From Azospirillum sp. TSO35-2 (GTDB lineage Bacteria > Pseudomonadota > Alphaproteobacteria > Azospirillales > Azospirillaceae), in assembly GCF_003116095.1 (NCBI RefSeq), contig NZ_LGRA01000021.1, positions 552,226-616,225 of the forward strand: a stretch of DNA of 64,000 bases, given 5' to 3'. This document shows positions 16,880-25,558 of the stretch, in pieces. Positions within the stretch are counted from its first letter, which is position 1; every line of letters begins with the position of its first letter. The position numbers were made by a program, and so were the translations under genes. The notes below the pieces were generated by a model. It ran no database searches and had not been told where the DNA came from. It worked only from the letters and a program-made list of their open reading frames with translations.

Positions 16880-17736
16880 CGCCGTCAAGCTCGCGCAGCC
16901 GCCTGATCGACCTTGTGCCCCACATCGTGCTGATCGTCGGCGTGCTGGTCTTCGTCTACCCGATCTATGTGACGCTGATCGGCTCCACCTGGGATTCCGG
17001 CACCATCGGCCGCGGCGGCCTGCCGCTGTGGCCGAGCGGGGAGGGGCCGGCGAACTATGCCCAGGCCTGGGCCGGCGAGGCCGGCGACCGCGCGATGTAC
17101 ACCCCCGTCCGCACCATGATGCTGAACAGCCTGGTCATGGCGCTGTCCATCGCGCTGGGGAAGATCGCCATCTCCATCCTGTCGGCCTACGCGGTCGCCT
17201 TCTTCCGCTTCCCGCTGCGCATGGCCTTCTTCTGGCTGATCTTCATCACGCTGATGCTGCCGGTGGAGGTGCGGATCATCCCGACCTACAAGGTCGTCGC
17301 CGACCTGGGGCTGATCGACACCTACGCCGGGCTGACCATCCCGCTGATCGCGTCGGCCACCGCGACGCTGCTGTTCCGCCAGTTCTTCCTGACCATCCCC
17401 GACGAACTGCTGGAGGCGGCGAAGATCGACGGCGCCGGGCCGGTGCGCTTCTTCATCGACGTGGTGCTGCCGCTGTCGCGCACCAACATCGCGGCGCTGT
17501 TCGTCATCCTCTTCATCTACGGCTGGAACCAGTATCTCTGGCCGCTGCTGGTCACCAGCAGCCGGGACATGGAAACCATCGTGACCGGCATCACCAAGAT
17601 GATCGGCACCGGCGAATCGGCCAACGACTGGCACATCATCATGGCGACCACCGTGCTGGCGATGCTGCCGCCGGTGGCGGTGGTGCTGCTGATGCAGCGC
17701 TGGTTCGTCAAGGGTCTTGTGGACAGCGAAAAGTAA
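16876..17736 (+). CDS. ugpE: ABC importer permease UgpE-like
   Basis: 286 aa, six membrane helices. It has the EAA motif LLEAAKIDGAGPVRFFIDVVLPLSRTN, the conserved MLPVEVRIIPTYKVVADLGLIDTYAGL of UgpE, and C-terminal LPPVAVVLLMQRWFVKGLVDSEK. It starts at an ATG overlapping the ugpA stop by four bases, implying translational coupling. Partner of UgpA in the importer. Confidence 0.94.
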   Translation: MTPSSSRSRLIDLVPHIVLIVGVLVFVYPIYVTLIGSTWDSGTIGRGGLPLWPSGEGPANYAQAWAGEAGDRAMYTPVRTMMLNSLVMALSIALGKIAISILSAYAVAFFRFPLRMAFFWLIFITLMLPVEVRIIPTYKVVADLGLIDTYAGLTIPLIASATATLLFRQFFLTIPDELLEAAKIDGAGPVRFFIDVVLPLSRTNIAALFVILFIYGWNQYLWPLLVTSSRDMETIVTGITKMIGTGESANDWHIIMATTVLAMLPPVAVVLLMQRWFVKGLVDSEK

Positions 17737-17761
17737 GACGCGGGCGAAGGAAAGAAGAACA

Positions 17762-18829
17762 ATGGCAACCGTCGACATCCGGAACGTCCGCAAATCCTAT
17801 GGCCCGGTCGAAGCGATCAAGGGCATCGACATCGCCATCCGGGATGGCGAGTTCCTGGTCCTGCTCGGCCCCAGCGGCTGCGGCAAATCCACCCTGCTGC
17901 GCATGGTCGCCGGGCTGGAAACCATCACCGGCGGCGAGGTCGCCATCGGCGGGCGCGTGGTCAACCAGCTGGACCCCAAGGACCGCGACATCGCGATGGT
18001 GTTCCAGAACTACGCGCTCTACCCACACATGACCGTGTTCGACAACATGGCCTACGGCCTGAAGATCCGCGGGCTGCCGAAGGCGGAGATCCGGGCGCGC
18101 GTCGACAAGGCGGCGGCGATCCTGGAACTCGGCCGCTTCCTCGACCGCCGGCCGAGCCAGCTCTCCGGCGGCCAGCGCCAGCGCGTCGCCATGGGCCGCG
18201 CCATCGTGCGCGAGCCGGCCGCCTTCCTGTTCGACGAGCCGCTGTCGAACCTGGACGCCAAGCTGCGCACCCAGATGCGGGTGGAGATCAAGCGGCTGCA
18301 GGACCGCCTGCGCATCACCAGCCTCTACGTCACCCACGACCAGGTGGAGGCGATGACGCTGGCCGACCGCATTCTGGTGATGAACCATGGCGTGGCGGAG
18401 CAGATCGGCACGCCGCTGGAGGTCTACCAGCGCCCGGCCAGCCTGTTCGTCGCCGGCTTCATCGGCTCGCCGCCGATGAACGTGCTCGACGGCCGCATCG
18501 ACGACCGCGGCGAGGCGGTGGATCTGGCCGGCGGCATCCGCCTGGCCCTGCCACAGCCCCGCCTGTCCGACGCCGGCCGCGCGGTCAAGCTGGGCGTCCG
18601 GCCGGAGCATCTGGCGACCGCCGACAGCGGCTTCGCCATCGAGGTCGAGCTGGTGGAGGCACTGGGCGCCGACACGGTGGTCTATGGCCGCTTGGCCGGC
18701 GGCGAATCACTGCTGGTCCGCGTGGCCGGCCTGCCGACCTGCCGCAACGGCGACCGCCTGACCGTGGCGCCTCCGCCCGACGCGCTGCACCTGTTCGACG
18801 CGGTGACCGGGCGGCGGCTGGAGGGGTGA
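17762..18829 (+). CDS. ugpC: ABC importer ATPase UgpC-like
   Basis: 355 aa. Walker A GPSGCGKST, signature LSGGQRQRVAMGRA, Walker B AFLFDEPLSNLDAKLR and the His-loop YVTHDQVEAMTLADRI are all intact. The C-terminal TOBE regulatory domain (about 235-355) contains GVRPEHL. This is the MalK/UgpC (CUT1) class, the energising subunit for UgpBAE. ATG at 17762 lies 25 bp after ugpE with GAAGGAAAGAAG upstream. No transcription terminator was seen after it. Confidence 0.95.
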   Translation: MATVDIRNVRKSYGPVEAIKGIDIAIRDGEFLVLLGPSGCGKSTLLRMVAGLETITGGEVAIGGRVVNQLDPKDRDIAMVFQNYALYPHMTVFDNMAYGLKIRGLPKAEIRARVDKAAAILELGRFLDRRPSQLSGGQRQRVAMGRAIVREPAAFLFDEPLSNLDAKLRTQMRVEIKRLQDRLRITSLYVTHDQVEAMTLADRILVMNHGVAEQIGTPLEVYQRPASLFVAGFIGSPPMNVLDGRIDDRGEAVDLAGGIRLALPQPRLSDAGRAVKLGVRPEHLATADSGFAIEVELVEALGADTVVYGRLAGGESLLVRVAGLPTCRNGDRLTVAPPPDALHLFDAVTGRRLEG

Positions 18830-18839
18830 CGCCTCCCTC

Positions 18840-19052
18840 TCAGAAGTCCGAGCAGCGGCCCTTGGACTCCCAGTCGCCGTAGCGGGTCGGTTCCGGCCCC
18901 TTCGGGCCGCCGATCTCGCCGGGCATCTGTTCGGGGGCCTTCGCCCCCGTGCCTTCGGTGGCGTCGGCGACGGTGGTGTCCTTCGCCGGTTCGGCGGCGG
19001 TCGGCTGGGGTTTGGTCGATTCGGTCATGCGGTCCATCGCGATGGCGGGCAT
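18840..19052 (-). CDS. Succinate dehydrogenase assembly factor 4-like protein (DUF1674)
   Basis: 70 aa. The last 22 residues, GGPKGPEPTRYGDWESKGRC plus SDF, are the conserved DUF1674/SDHAF4 core. The N-terminus is disordered and Ala/Thr/Pro-rich. Mitochondrial SDHAF4 helps load flavinated SdhA into complex II; the bacterial role is inferred from homology. Possible starts are ATGs at 19052, 19037 and 19028. The first abuts the -35 of the htpX promoter, so a later one may be real. Divergent from htpX. Confidence 0.88.
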   Translation of the reverse strand: MPAIAMDRMTESTKPQPTAAEPAKDTTVADATEGTGAKAPEQMPGEIGGPKGPEPTRYGDWESKGRCSDF

Positions 19053-19082
19053 CTTGAACGGGGGCTTGGATCGGGCCCATAT
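19053..19082 (+). promoter_or_regulatory. Putative RpoH (sigma-32) promoter of htpX
   Basis: CTTGAA (19053-19058) and CCCATAT (19076-19082) are separated by 17 bp. This fits the heat-shock sigma factor pattern (CTTGAA, then CCCATnT). The predicted start is about 50 bp before the htpX ATG. HtpX is a heat-shock membrane protease in other bacteria, which supports the call. Confidence 0.6.
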
Positions 19083-19139
19083 CTGGGATCGAGGCGGATT
19101 TTATCCCGCTTCGACCCATCCTGAACCGATACGACGACC

Positions 19140-20126
19140 ATGACCAGCTATCTGAAGACCACCATCCTCCTTGCCGGGCTGACGGCGCTGTTCATGGCGG
19201 TCGGCTTCCTGTTGGGCGGCAAGACCGGCCTGATCATCGCCTTCGTCGTGGCGCTGGGCATGAACCTGTTCAGCTACTGGAACTCCGGCGACATGGTGCT
19301 GTCGATGTACGGCGCCCGCGAGGTCGATGCCTGGTCGGCGCCCGAGTTCCACGGCATCGTCGCCCGGCTGGCGGAGCGCGCCGGCCTGCCGATGCCGCGC
19401 GTCTACGTCATCGAGAACGATCAGCCCAACGCCTTCGCCACCGGGCGCGACCCGGAACACGCCGCGGTCGCCGCCACCACCGGCCTGCTGCAGCGCCTGA
19501 GCCCCGAGGAGATCGCCGGGGTGATGGCGCACGAGCTGGCCCATGTGAAGAACCGCGACACCCTGATCATGACGATCACCGCGACCATCGCCGGCGCGGT
19601 GTCGATGCTGGCCAATTTCGGCCTGTTCTTCGGCGGCTCCAGCAACGACGAGCGCGGCGGCAACCCGCTGGGCATGGTCGGCGCGATCCTGGCCGCCATC
19701 CTGGCGCCGATCGCCGCCTCCCTGGTGCAGATGGCGATCAGCCGGACCCGTGAGTTCGAGGCCGACCGCATCGGCGCCGAGATCTGCGGCCGCCCCAACT
19801 GGCTGGCCGACGCGCTGACCAACATCCACAACGCCGCCAACCACATCCCCAATCATCAGGCGGAGGCGCACCCGGCGACCGCCCACCTGTTCATCGCCAA
19901 CCCGCTGAGCGGCGCCAGCATGGCCAGCCTGTTCTCCACCCACCCCGACATGGGCGAGCGGGTGGCACGCCTGCGGGCGATGGCGGCGCCGGCCGGCGGC
20001 TTTGGCGGCGGGGTTGGTGGTGGCGGCTTCACCCGGCCGCGGGATGGCCGGTCGCCCTGGGGGGCGCCGCCGCAAGGCACGCAGGGCGGCTTCATGCCGC
20101 AGAAGCGGCGCGGCCCCTGGGGCTGA
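19140..20126 (+). CDS. htpX: Membrane zinc protease HtpX (M48)
   Basis: 328 aa. Two N-terminal membrane helices (about 5-40), the zinc site HELAHVKNRD (HExxH), a further hydrophobic pair (about 145-205) and the third ligand region REFEADRIGAEI. The C-terminus is Gly-rich (GGFGGGVGGGGF) and ends in a basic KRRGPWG. HtpX degrades misfolded inner-membrane proteins alongside FtsH. The ATG at 19140 starts MTSYLKTTILLAG. A sigma-32-like promoter precedes it. Confidence 0.96.
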   Translation: MTSYLKTTILLAGLTALFMAVGFLLGGKTGLIIAFVVALGMNLFSYWNSGDMVLSMYGAREVDAWSAPEFHGIVARLAERAGLPMPRVYVIENDQPNAFATGRDPEHAAVAATTGLLQRLSPEEIAGVMAHELAHVKNRDTLIMTITATIAGAVSMLANFGLFFGGSSNDERGGNPLGMVGAILAAILAPIAASLVQMAISRTREFEADRIGAEICGRPNWLADALTNIHNAANHIPNHQAEAHPATAHLFIANPLSGASMASLFSTHPDMGERVARLRAMAAPAGGFGGGVGGGGFTRPRDGRSPWGAPPQGTQGGFMPQKRRGPWG

Positions 20127-20226
20127 TGTCGCGGGCGGCCCTCTGGTAAAGGATTGCGCGCCGGACGGGTGGACGACTACCCTGCCGGCACGCGTTCAAC
20201 CGCCACGGTCGCCAGGGGAAGCTTGC

Positions 20227-21159
20227 ATGTCCGACGCCGCGAAATACCGCCTCGTCACCCGTTCCGATTTCGACGGGCTCGTCTGCGCCGTCCTGTTGAA
20301 GGATCTGGGCATCCTCGACGAGATCAAGTTCGTCCATCCCAAGGACATGCAGGACGGCAAGGTCGAGATCACCGGCCGCGACATCACCACCAACCTGCCC
20401 TATGTCGAGGGCGCCCACATGGTGTTCGACCATCACCTGTCGGAAACCATGCGCGTCGGCGAGAAGTCCAACCACATCATCGACCCCAAGGCGCCGTCGG
20501 CCGCCCGCGTCGTCTATGACTACTACGGCGGGAAGGAGCGCTTCCCCACCATCTCCGACGAGATGATGGCAGCGGTCGATCAGGCCGATTCGGCGCGCTA
20601 CGAGCGCGACGACATCCTGAACCCGACCGGCTGGACCCTGCTGAACTTCATCATGGACGCGCGCACCGGGCTGGGCCGCTTCCGCGAGTTCCGGGTGTCG
20701 AACTACCAGTTGATGATGGACCTAATCGACTATTGCCGGAACCACAGCATCGCCCAGATCCTGGACCTGCCCGATGTGAAGGAGCGGGTGGAGCTGTACA
20801 TCCAGCACGCCGAGCTGTTCGTCGACCAGCTGAAGCGCTGCTCCACCGTGCGCGGCAACGTCGTCGTGCTCGACCTGCGCAACGAGGAGACGATCTACGC
20901 CGGCAACCGTTTCATGATCTACGCGCTCTACCCCGACACCAACGTGTCGATCCATGTGCTGTGGGGGTTGAAGCAGCAGAACACCGTGCTGGCCTGCGGC
21001 AAGTCGATCCTGAACCGCAGCTCCAGGACCGACATCGGCCCGCTGATGCTGCAATATGGCGGCGGCGGCCATCAGGCGGCCGGCACCTGCCAGGTCGCCA
21101 ACGATCAGGCCGCCGCGGTGCTGGAAACCATCGTCACGCGCATGCAGGCCGACGGTTGA
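20227..21159 (+). CDS. DHH-family phosphoesterase (exopolyphosphatase/NrnA-like)
   Basis: 310 aa. DHH motifs are present: SDFDGLVCAVLL (motif I), VFDHHLSET (motif III, the DHH itself) and DQADSARYE; the C-terminal DHHA1 domain ends with QYGGGGHQAAGTCQV. Family members hydrolyse pAp, nanoRNA, cyclic dinucleotide products or polyphosphate using two Mn ions; which applies here cannot be told. The ATG at 20227 follows AGGGGAAG. Its stop overlaps the start of the next gene by four bases. Confidence 0.9.
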   Translation: MSDAAKYRLVTRSDFDGLVCAVLLKDLGILDEIKFVHPKDMQDGKVEITGRDITTNLPYVEGAHMVFDHHLSETMRVGEKSNHIIDPKAPSAARVVYDYYGGKERFPTISDEMMAAVDQADSARYERDDILNPTGWTLLNFIMDARTGLGRFREFRVSNYQLMMDLIDYCRNHSIAQILDLPDVKERVELYIQHAELFVDQLKRCSTVRGNVVVLDLRNEETIYAGNRFMIYALYPDTNVSIHVLWGLKQQNTVLACGKSILNRSSRTDIGPLMLQYGGGGHQAAGTCQVANDQAAAVLETIVTRMQADG

Positions 21160-21872
21160 TCGACAAGACGCTTTTCGATCCCGCGCTTTTCGATCCGGCT
21201 TGGCTGGCCTCCCTGTCGGCCGAGGTCCCGCGGGACGAGGCGCTGGCCCGCGCCCGCCCGGTGGTGGAGGCGGCCATCGCCCGCGTCGACGCGGCGGGGG
21301 CGATGGCGCTGGCCCGCATCGATGGGCTGGTCGCCGCTGCCGCGCTGGACGCCATCCCGGCGCTGCTGGTGGCGGAGACCGCCGAGCTGCCCGAGGCGGC
21401 GGCCACGGCGGAACGCTCGATCCACGACCTGATGAGCCGCGTTGCCTACAAGCGGCGCGAGCTGATGCCGCTGTTCCCGCCGCTGATCGAGCGGGTCGCC
21501 GCGTCCCACGCCGCGGCGCTGGCGGCCTGCGGCGCGGCGCGCTGGCGCCTGATGGCGGCTCGCGCCCGGCTGCAGCCCGGTCGGCCGTCCAGCCCGATCC
21601 AGGGCGCCGGCACCCGCTATGTGAAGAGCGACCATTTCGACGCCCGCGCCGCCGAAAGCCTGCCCGCCATCGACCGCACCCGCGCCGACCGCATCCTGAA
21701 ACGGCTGGGCGAGGCCCCGGTGCCAGACGAGCTGGAACTGCGACCGCTGGACGACGGCGACGACCTGTGGACGATCAAGGCCGGCGGGCTGAACCGCTTC
21801 ATCCTGCGGGTCGCGCGCGACCGGCGCGGGCCGTTCTACATGGTCGAGGATGTCGGGCCGCAGGCCGGTTGA
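21156..21872 (+). CDS. Unknown protein with a RelE/ParE-like C-terminal segment
   Basis: 238 aa, not recognised as a whole. The N-terminal 150 residues are Ala-rich helices without motifs. The C-terminal 75 residues (FDARAAESLPAIDRTRADRI then ELRPLDDGDDLWTIKAGGLN and RFILRVARD) resemble the alpha/beta core of RelE/ParE proteins in order and spacing. I infer a RelE-like fold; toxicity is not implied. The start is taken as the TTG overlapping the previous stop (TTGA), because no ATG occurs before residue 50. It is translationally coupled to the DHH phosphoesterase. An internal ATG near 21301 is an alternative. Confidence 0.65.
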   Translation: MIDKTLFDPALFDPAWLASLSAEVPRDEALARARPVVEAAIARVDAAGAMALARIDGLVAAAALDAIPALLVAETAELPEAAATAERSIHDLMSRVAYKRRELMPLFPPLIERVAASHAAALAACGAARWRLMAARARLQPGRPSSPIQGAGTRYVKSDHFDARAAESLPAIDRTRADRILKRLGEAPVPDELELRPLDDGDDLWTIKAGGLNRFILRVARDRRGPFYMVEDVGPQAG

Positions 21873-21878
21873 ACGGGG

Positions 21879-22823
21879 TTACGGTGCGGACTTGGCGCTG
21901 CCCCGCGTCTGCTCGCGGTAGAAGATGTAGACACCGCTGGCGACGATGACGGCGGTGCCGGCCATGGTCGACAGGCGCAGATCCTCGCCGAACAGCATCA
22001 GGGCGTACAGCGCCGCCCACACCAGCGTCGTGTAGCCGAACGGCGCCACCGTGGAGGCGGGGGCGGCGCTGTAGGCACGGATCAGGCAGAAATGGCTGAT
22101 GCCGCCCAGGGTACCCAGCAGCAGCATCAGCGCCGCCCCGGTCAGGTCCGGCGTCACCCAGTTGAAGGGCAGGACCAGCGTGCAGACCAGGGTGCCGGCC
22201 ATCCCGGTGTAGAAGATGGTGGTGGTCGGTGAATCGGCGCCCTTCAGCTTGCGGGTGGCGATCTGGTACAGCGCGTTGCTGAGCGCCGCCCCCAGCGGCA
22301 GCAGCACCGCCCAATGGAAGGCGCCGCCGACCGGCCCGACGATGATCAGCGCTCCGGTCAGCCCGCCCAGCACGCCGGCCCAGCGCCGCCAGCCGACGGT
22401 TTCGCCCAGCAGCGGCACCGACAGCGCCGTCACCAGCACCGGCACCGCGGCGGCAATGGCCTGGACCTCGGCAAAGGGAATGGCGCGCAGCGCCAGGATG
22501 GCCAGCAGCGTCGTCGCCAGCAGCAGGCAGGAGCGGACCAGTTGCAGCGGCAGGCGGTGTGACACCATCAGATGCGGGCTGCGCCAGGCGACCACCACCC
22601 CGACCAGCAGCATGTGAACCGCGAAGCGAGCCCAGGCCACCTCCATCACCGGGTAACTCTTGGTCAGGACACGGATGGTGGCGTCCTGGGTGACGAACAG
22701 CAGGGTGGTCAGCATCATCCACAGGATGCCGGCCCGGCGGGATGCCCGCTCCGCTGCCCGTTCCATGGCCCGATCCATCGATGCCGGCGCGCCCGCGGTC
22801 GCCGTCGTGTCCCCCGCGCTCAT
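21879..22823 (-). CDS. EamA-family transporter
   Basis: 314 aa. Ten predicted membrane helices form two EamA repeats (for example WMMLTTLLFVTQDATIRVLTK and TPLxGE-like SVPLLGETVGWRRWAGVLGG). The N-terminal 30 residues are charged and cytoplasmic. Inner-membrane exporter of unknown metabolite. ATG at 22823 gives MSAGDTTATAG. It converges with the unknown gene ending at 21872 and is separate from cobD upstream. Confidence 0.88.
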   Translation of the reverse strand: MSAGDTTATAGAPASMDRAMERAAERASRRAGILWMMLTTLLFVTQDATIRVLTKSYPVMEVAWARFAVHMLLVGVVVAWRSPHLMVSHRLPLQLVRSCLLLATTLLAILALRAIPFAEVQAIAAAVPVLVTALSVPLLGETVGWRRWAGVLGGLTGALIIVGPVGGAFHWAVLLPLGAALSNALYQIATRKLKGADSPTTTIFYTGMAGTLVCTLVLPFNWVTPDLTGAALMLLLGTLGGISHFCLIRAYSAAPASTVAPFGYTTLVWAALYALMLFGEDLRLSTMAGTAVIVASGVYIFYREQTRGSAKSAP

Positions 22824-22945
22824 GAACCCCGCTTTCCCCAATTTACGCATATTAGTATATTGGGACGCGCGCCGGTTCCTGCCCTGCCAAGGGCGTGACG
22901 TTGCCGTGCCGTGTGCGCAAGGCTGGGGAGCCCAGGGGGCGGTCG

Positions 22946-23929
22946 CTAAATCCCCGCGACGCCCCACAGCAGCAGGGCGACCAGCCCGACCAGCAGCAGG
23001 GCGGCGACCGCGCTCAAGGCCAGGGCGCGGCCGATGTCGGCGGGGGTGGCGCGGGCGCGTCCGTCGCCGATCCAGCTTTCGGTGATGACCACGCCGCCGT
23101 CGCGGTGTGGACCGCCCAGCGACAGGCCGAGCGCGCCGGCCATCGCGGCGATCGGCCAGCCCATGTTCAGCGACGGGTGCTTGCGGGCGTCGCGGCCCAG
23201 GGCGCGGAAAGCGTCGCCGGCCTTGGCGGTGCCGCTGAAGGGGGCGGCCAACGCCAGCAGCAGGGCGGCCAGCCGGGCGGGCAGGGCGTTCAGCGCGTCG
23301 TCGAGCGTGGCGGCGGTCAGGCCGAACCGCTCGTGCCGGATGCCGGGGCTGCCCAGCGCGGCGTCGGCGCCGTCCATCGCGGTCCAGATGAACAGGCCGG
23401 GCACGCCGAGCAGGGCGTAGCCGAAGACCGGGGCGACCAGCTTGCGGTCGAAGGCGCGGGCCGCGGCCTCGACCGCGGCGCGGGCGATGCCGTGCTCGTC
23501 CAGGCCGTAGACGTGGCGGCGGGTCAGCGCCTGGATCGCCTCCTGCCCGGCGACGACCCCGCCCCGCTCCAGCGCGCGGCGCACGGCGCGGACGCGGGTC
23601 CAGGCGGCCCGGCCGCGCAGGCCGCAGAGCAGGGCCAGCAACTCCACCATCCAGCCGCGGCCGATGCCGCCGATCCATTCGACCAGCATCCCGGCCGCCA
23701 CCGCGACCGCGAGCAGCGCCAGCACCACCAGCGCGCCGCGCATCAGCCGCGCCGCCGGGCCGCGCTCCACCCGGTTCAGCCGGGCGTCGGCGGCGTTGCA
23801 GAAACGCCGCGCCAGCGCCGCCGGGTCGGGCAGCACCCGGTCCAGCCAGTCGCCGAACAGCGCGTCGATCGCCAGCGCCAGCAGCAGGAGCAGCAGCGGG
23901 CCGGGACCGCCGAAGGCCGAACCGAACAT
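22946..23929 (-). CDS. cobD: Adenosylcobinamide-phosphate synthase (CbiB/CobD)
   Basis: 327 aa from the ATG at 23929 (a GTG nine bases upstream is an alternative). Multi-helix membrane protein with LALAIDALFGDWLDRVLPDP, GVVAGQEAIQALTRRHVYGLDEHGIARAAVEAAARAFD and the HPSLNMGWPIAAMAGAL region conserved in CbiB/CobD. It attaches aminopropanol phosphate to adenosylcobyric acid in B12 synthesis. No other cobalamin gene is in the window. The symbol follows the alphaproteobacterial name. No room for a cobalamin riboswitch exists directly upstream (about 40 bp to the next gene). Confidence 0.92.
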   Translation of the reverse strand: MFGSAFGGPGPLLLLLLALAIDALFGDWLDRVLPDPAALARRFCNAADARLNRVERGPAARLMRGALVVLALLAVAVAAGMLVEWIGGIGRGWMVELLALLCGLRGRAAWTRVRAVRRALERGGVVAGQEAIQALTRRHVYGLDEHGIARAAVEAAARAFDRKLVAPVFGYALLGVPGLFIWTAMDGADAALGSPGIRHERFGLTAATLDDALNALPARLAALLLALAAPFSGTAKAGDAFRALGRDARKHPSLNMGWPIAAMAGALGLSLGGPHRDGGVVITESWIGDGRARATPADIGRALALSAVAALLLVGLVALLLWGVAGI

Positions 23930-23971
23930 CGTGGGCACCGGTGTCAGCGGAAGAAGGTCAGCGGAAGAGCA

Positions 23972-24535
23972 TCAGCGGGCGCCGGCCTGGCGCAGCAGGG
24001 TGCCGACCCGGGCGTTGCGGCTGTCCTGCGCCCAGTTCAGCGCGGTGCGCCCGGTGAAGTCGGACCGGTCGACCTTGGCGCCGGCCTTCAGCAGCCGTTC
24101 GACGATGTCGGCCCGGCCGCTGCGGGCGGCGACCATCAGCGGGGTCAGCCCCTCGCGGTTCTCCTGGTCGACCTTGGCGCCCTTCTTCAGGAGAAGCTCG
24201 ACCATCTCGGGATTGCCGGTCTCGGCCGCGGCCAGCAGCGGGGTGGTGCCCGCCTTGTCGGCGCGGTTGACGTTGGCACCGCCGTCGAGCAACAGCGACG
24301 CCATCGCCGGGCTGGAGCGGTCGACGGCGACCAGCAGCGCGGTCTTGCCGTGGATGTCGGCCTGGTTGGGGTTCTCGCCCTTCAACAGGGCGCCCTTCAG
24401 CTTGGTGGCGTCGCCGTCGGACACCGCCTGCATCAGCCCGGTGTCCTGGAACAGGCTGATCTGGGCGAAGGCCGGGGCGGCGGTGCAGAGCATGAGGCCG
24501 GCGGCGACAACGGGGGCGAGCAGGAGCCGCTTCAT
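23972..24535 (-). CDS. Secreted ankyrin-repeat protein
   Basis: 187 aa. A signal peptide (MKRLLLAPVVAAGLMLCTAA, cleavage near AFA-QI) is followed by four to five ankyrin repeats (for example KGENPNQADIHGKTALLVAV, ANVNRADKAGTTPLLAAAET, AKVDQENREGLTPLMVAARS, AKVDRSDFTGRTALNWA). It should be periplasmic and mediate protein contacts; the partner is unknown. ATG at 24535 with GGAAGGACACCCGCC upstream. The longer open frame on this strand is non-coding. Confidence 0.9.
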   Translation of the reverse strand: MKRLLLAPVVAAGLMLCTAAPAFAQISLFQDTGLMQAVSDGDATKLKGALLKGENPNQADIHGKTALLVAVDRSSPAMASLLLDGGANVNRADKAGTTPLLAAAETGNPEMVELLLKKGAKVDQENREGLTPLMVAARSGRADIVERLLKAGAKVDRSDFTGRTALNWAQDSRNARVGTLLRQAGAR

Positions 24536-24634
24536 GGCGGGTGTCCTTCCTTGACAGCGGGGGTGCCGGATACTAGCCAAAAGCCCGGCCCCTTTGCCAG
24601 TTCCGCCTTTGCCGCATCGTTTCGCCGGGCCGTC

Positions 24635-24781
24635 ATGCTCCGCAACCCGCTCGCCCGCCACATCGCGCTGTTCCTGCTGGTCAAGGCCGTGCTGATCGGG
24701 CTCGGCCTGTGGTGGTTCCTGGGCGCGATGCCGGAACCGCGCGGCGTGGTGGCGCCGGCGGCGGCGTCCGGCCACCCCTGA
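24635..24781 (+). CDS. CydP-like small membrane protein
   Basis: 48 aa, one transmembrane helix. MLRNPLARHIALFLLVKAVL is followed by IGLGLWWFLGA. The RHIALxLLVKxxL..WWF pattern resembles the small cytochrome-oxidase-associated CydP family. No cydAB genes are in the window, so the functional link is inference. It is divergent from the ankyrin gene (99 bp apart). It lies in an 371-bp gap between confident genes; no strong ribosome-binding site is visible. Confidence 0.55.
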   Translation: MLRNPLARHIALFLLVKAVLIGLGLWWFLGAMPEPRGVVAPAAASGHP

Positions 24782-24906
24782 TCCTCCCCCAACTCCGGCG
24801 GGGGCCGTGACCGAAACCTTGGCGGAACCTTGCCCCCTGTCCCCGGTTGGATCCGGATCAGCCGGACATCCGGCCCGGCATCCAGCGAAGCGAAGGGGGT
24901 GGAGGC

Positions 24907-25548
24907 ATGAGCGACAGGAACGACCCGAGTCCGACCACGGTCGATTCCAGCGCCTGGACGGGTGGCAGCGACGACTCGGCGGGTGCCGGCGTCCACGGCA
25001 CGGTGCGCGAGGCGGTGGGCGTCTTCGACAGCCGCGACGCCTTGCAGAAGGCGATCGACGACCTGACGATGGCCGGGTTCCAGCGTCATGAGCTGAGCGT
25101 GCTCGCCAACGACGAGACCATCCGCGACCGGCTGGGCCATGTGCCGGGCGACATCGGCGAGCTTGCCCACGACCCCAACGCCCCGCGCCAGGCCTTCATC
25201 TCGCCGGAGGACACCGGCAGCGGCAAGGGCGTGGCGATGGGCTTCCCCGCCTATGTCGGCGCGATCATCGCGACCGGCGCCGTCCTGGCCACCGGCGGCA
25301 CCGCGCTGGCGGCCGCGGCGGCGGCGGCGGCGGCGGGCATGGGCGGCGGGGCCGCCGGCTCCTTCCTGTCGCAGTGGCTGACCGACAAGCGCAACGAGCC
25401 GATGCTGCAGCAGCTCGACAAGGGCGGCATCCTGCTGTGGGTCAATGTCGGCGACGCCGCGCGCGAACGCGTCGCGCTGGAGCTGCTGAACCGCCACGCC
25501 GCCCATCCGGCCGAGGTCCACGAGGTGCGGCAGACCGGGTCGGAGTGA
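24907..25548 (+). CDS. General stress protein 17M-like domain protein with Gly/Ala glycine-zipper segment
   Basis: 213 aa. The segment REAVGVFDSRDALQKAIDDL to HELSVLANDETI resembles the ferredoxin-like domain of general stress protein 17M/YflT. A hydrophobic, Gly/Ala-rich stretch follows (VGAIIATGAVLATGGTALAA, then a run of alanines), able to insert into membranes. The C-terminus contains KGGILLWVNVGDAARERVALELL. Start ATG at 24907 follows GGGGGTGGAGGC, a strong ribosome-binding site. The role is probably stress-related, by homology only. Converges with the DUF1329 gene 10 bp away. Confidence 0.8.
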   Translation: MSDRNDPSPTTVDSSAWTGGSDDSAGAGVHGTVREAVGVFDSRDALQKAIDDLTMAGFQRHELSVLANDETIRDRLGHVPGDIGELAHDPNAPRQAFISPEDTGSGKGVAMGFPAYVGAIIATGAVLATGGTALAAAAAAAAAGMGGGAAGSFLSQWLTDKRNEPMLQQLDKGGILLWVNVGDAARERVALELLNRHAAHPAEVHEVRQTGSE

Positions 25549-25558
25549 TCCCGCCGCC

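Noticed and set aside
23930..23971. Cobalamin riboswitch for cobD
   Set aside because: Only about 40 bp separate cobD from the upstream gene and no B12-box-like sequence was seen.
22895..24781. 628-aa plus-strand frame ending in the CydP-like sequence
   Set aside because: Most of it is antisense to cobD and the ankyrin gene. Only the last 48 codons were kept, as a separate small gene.
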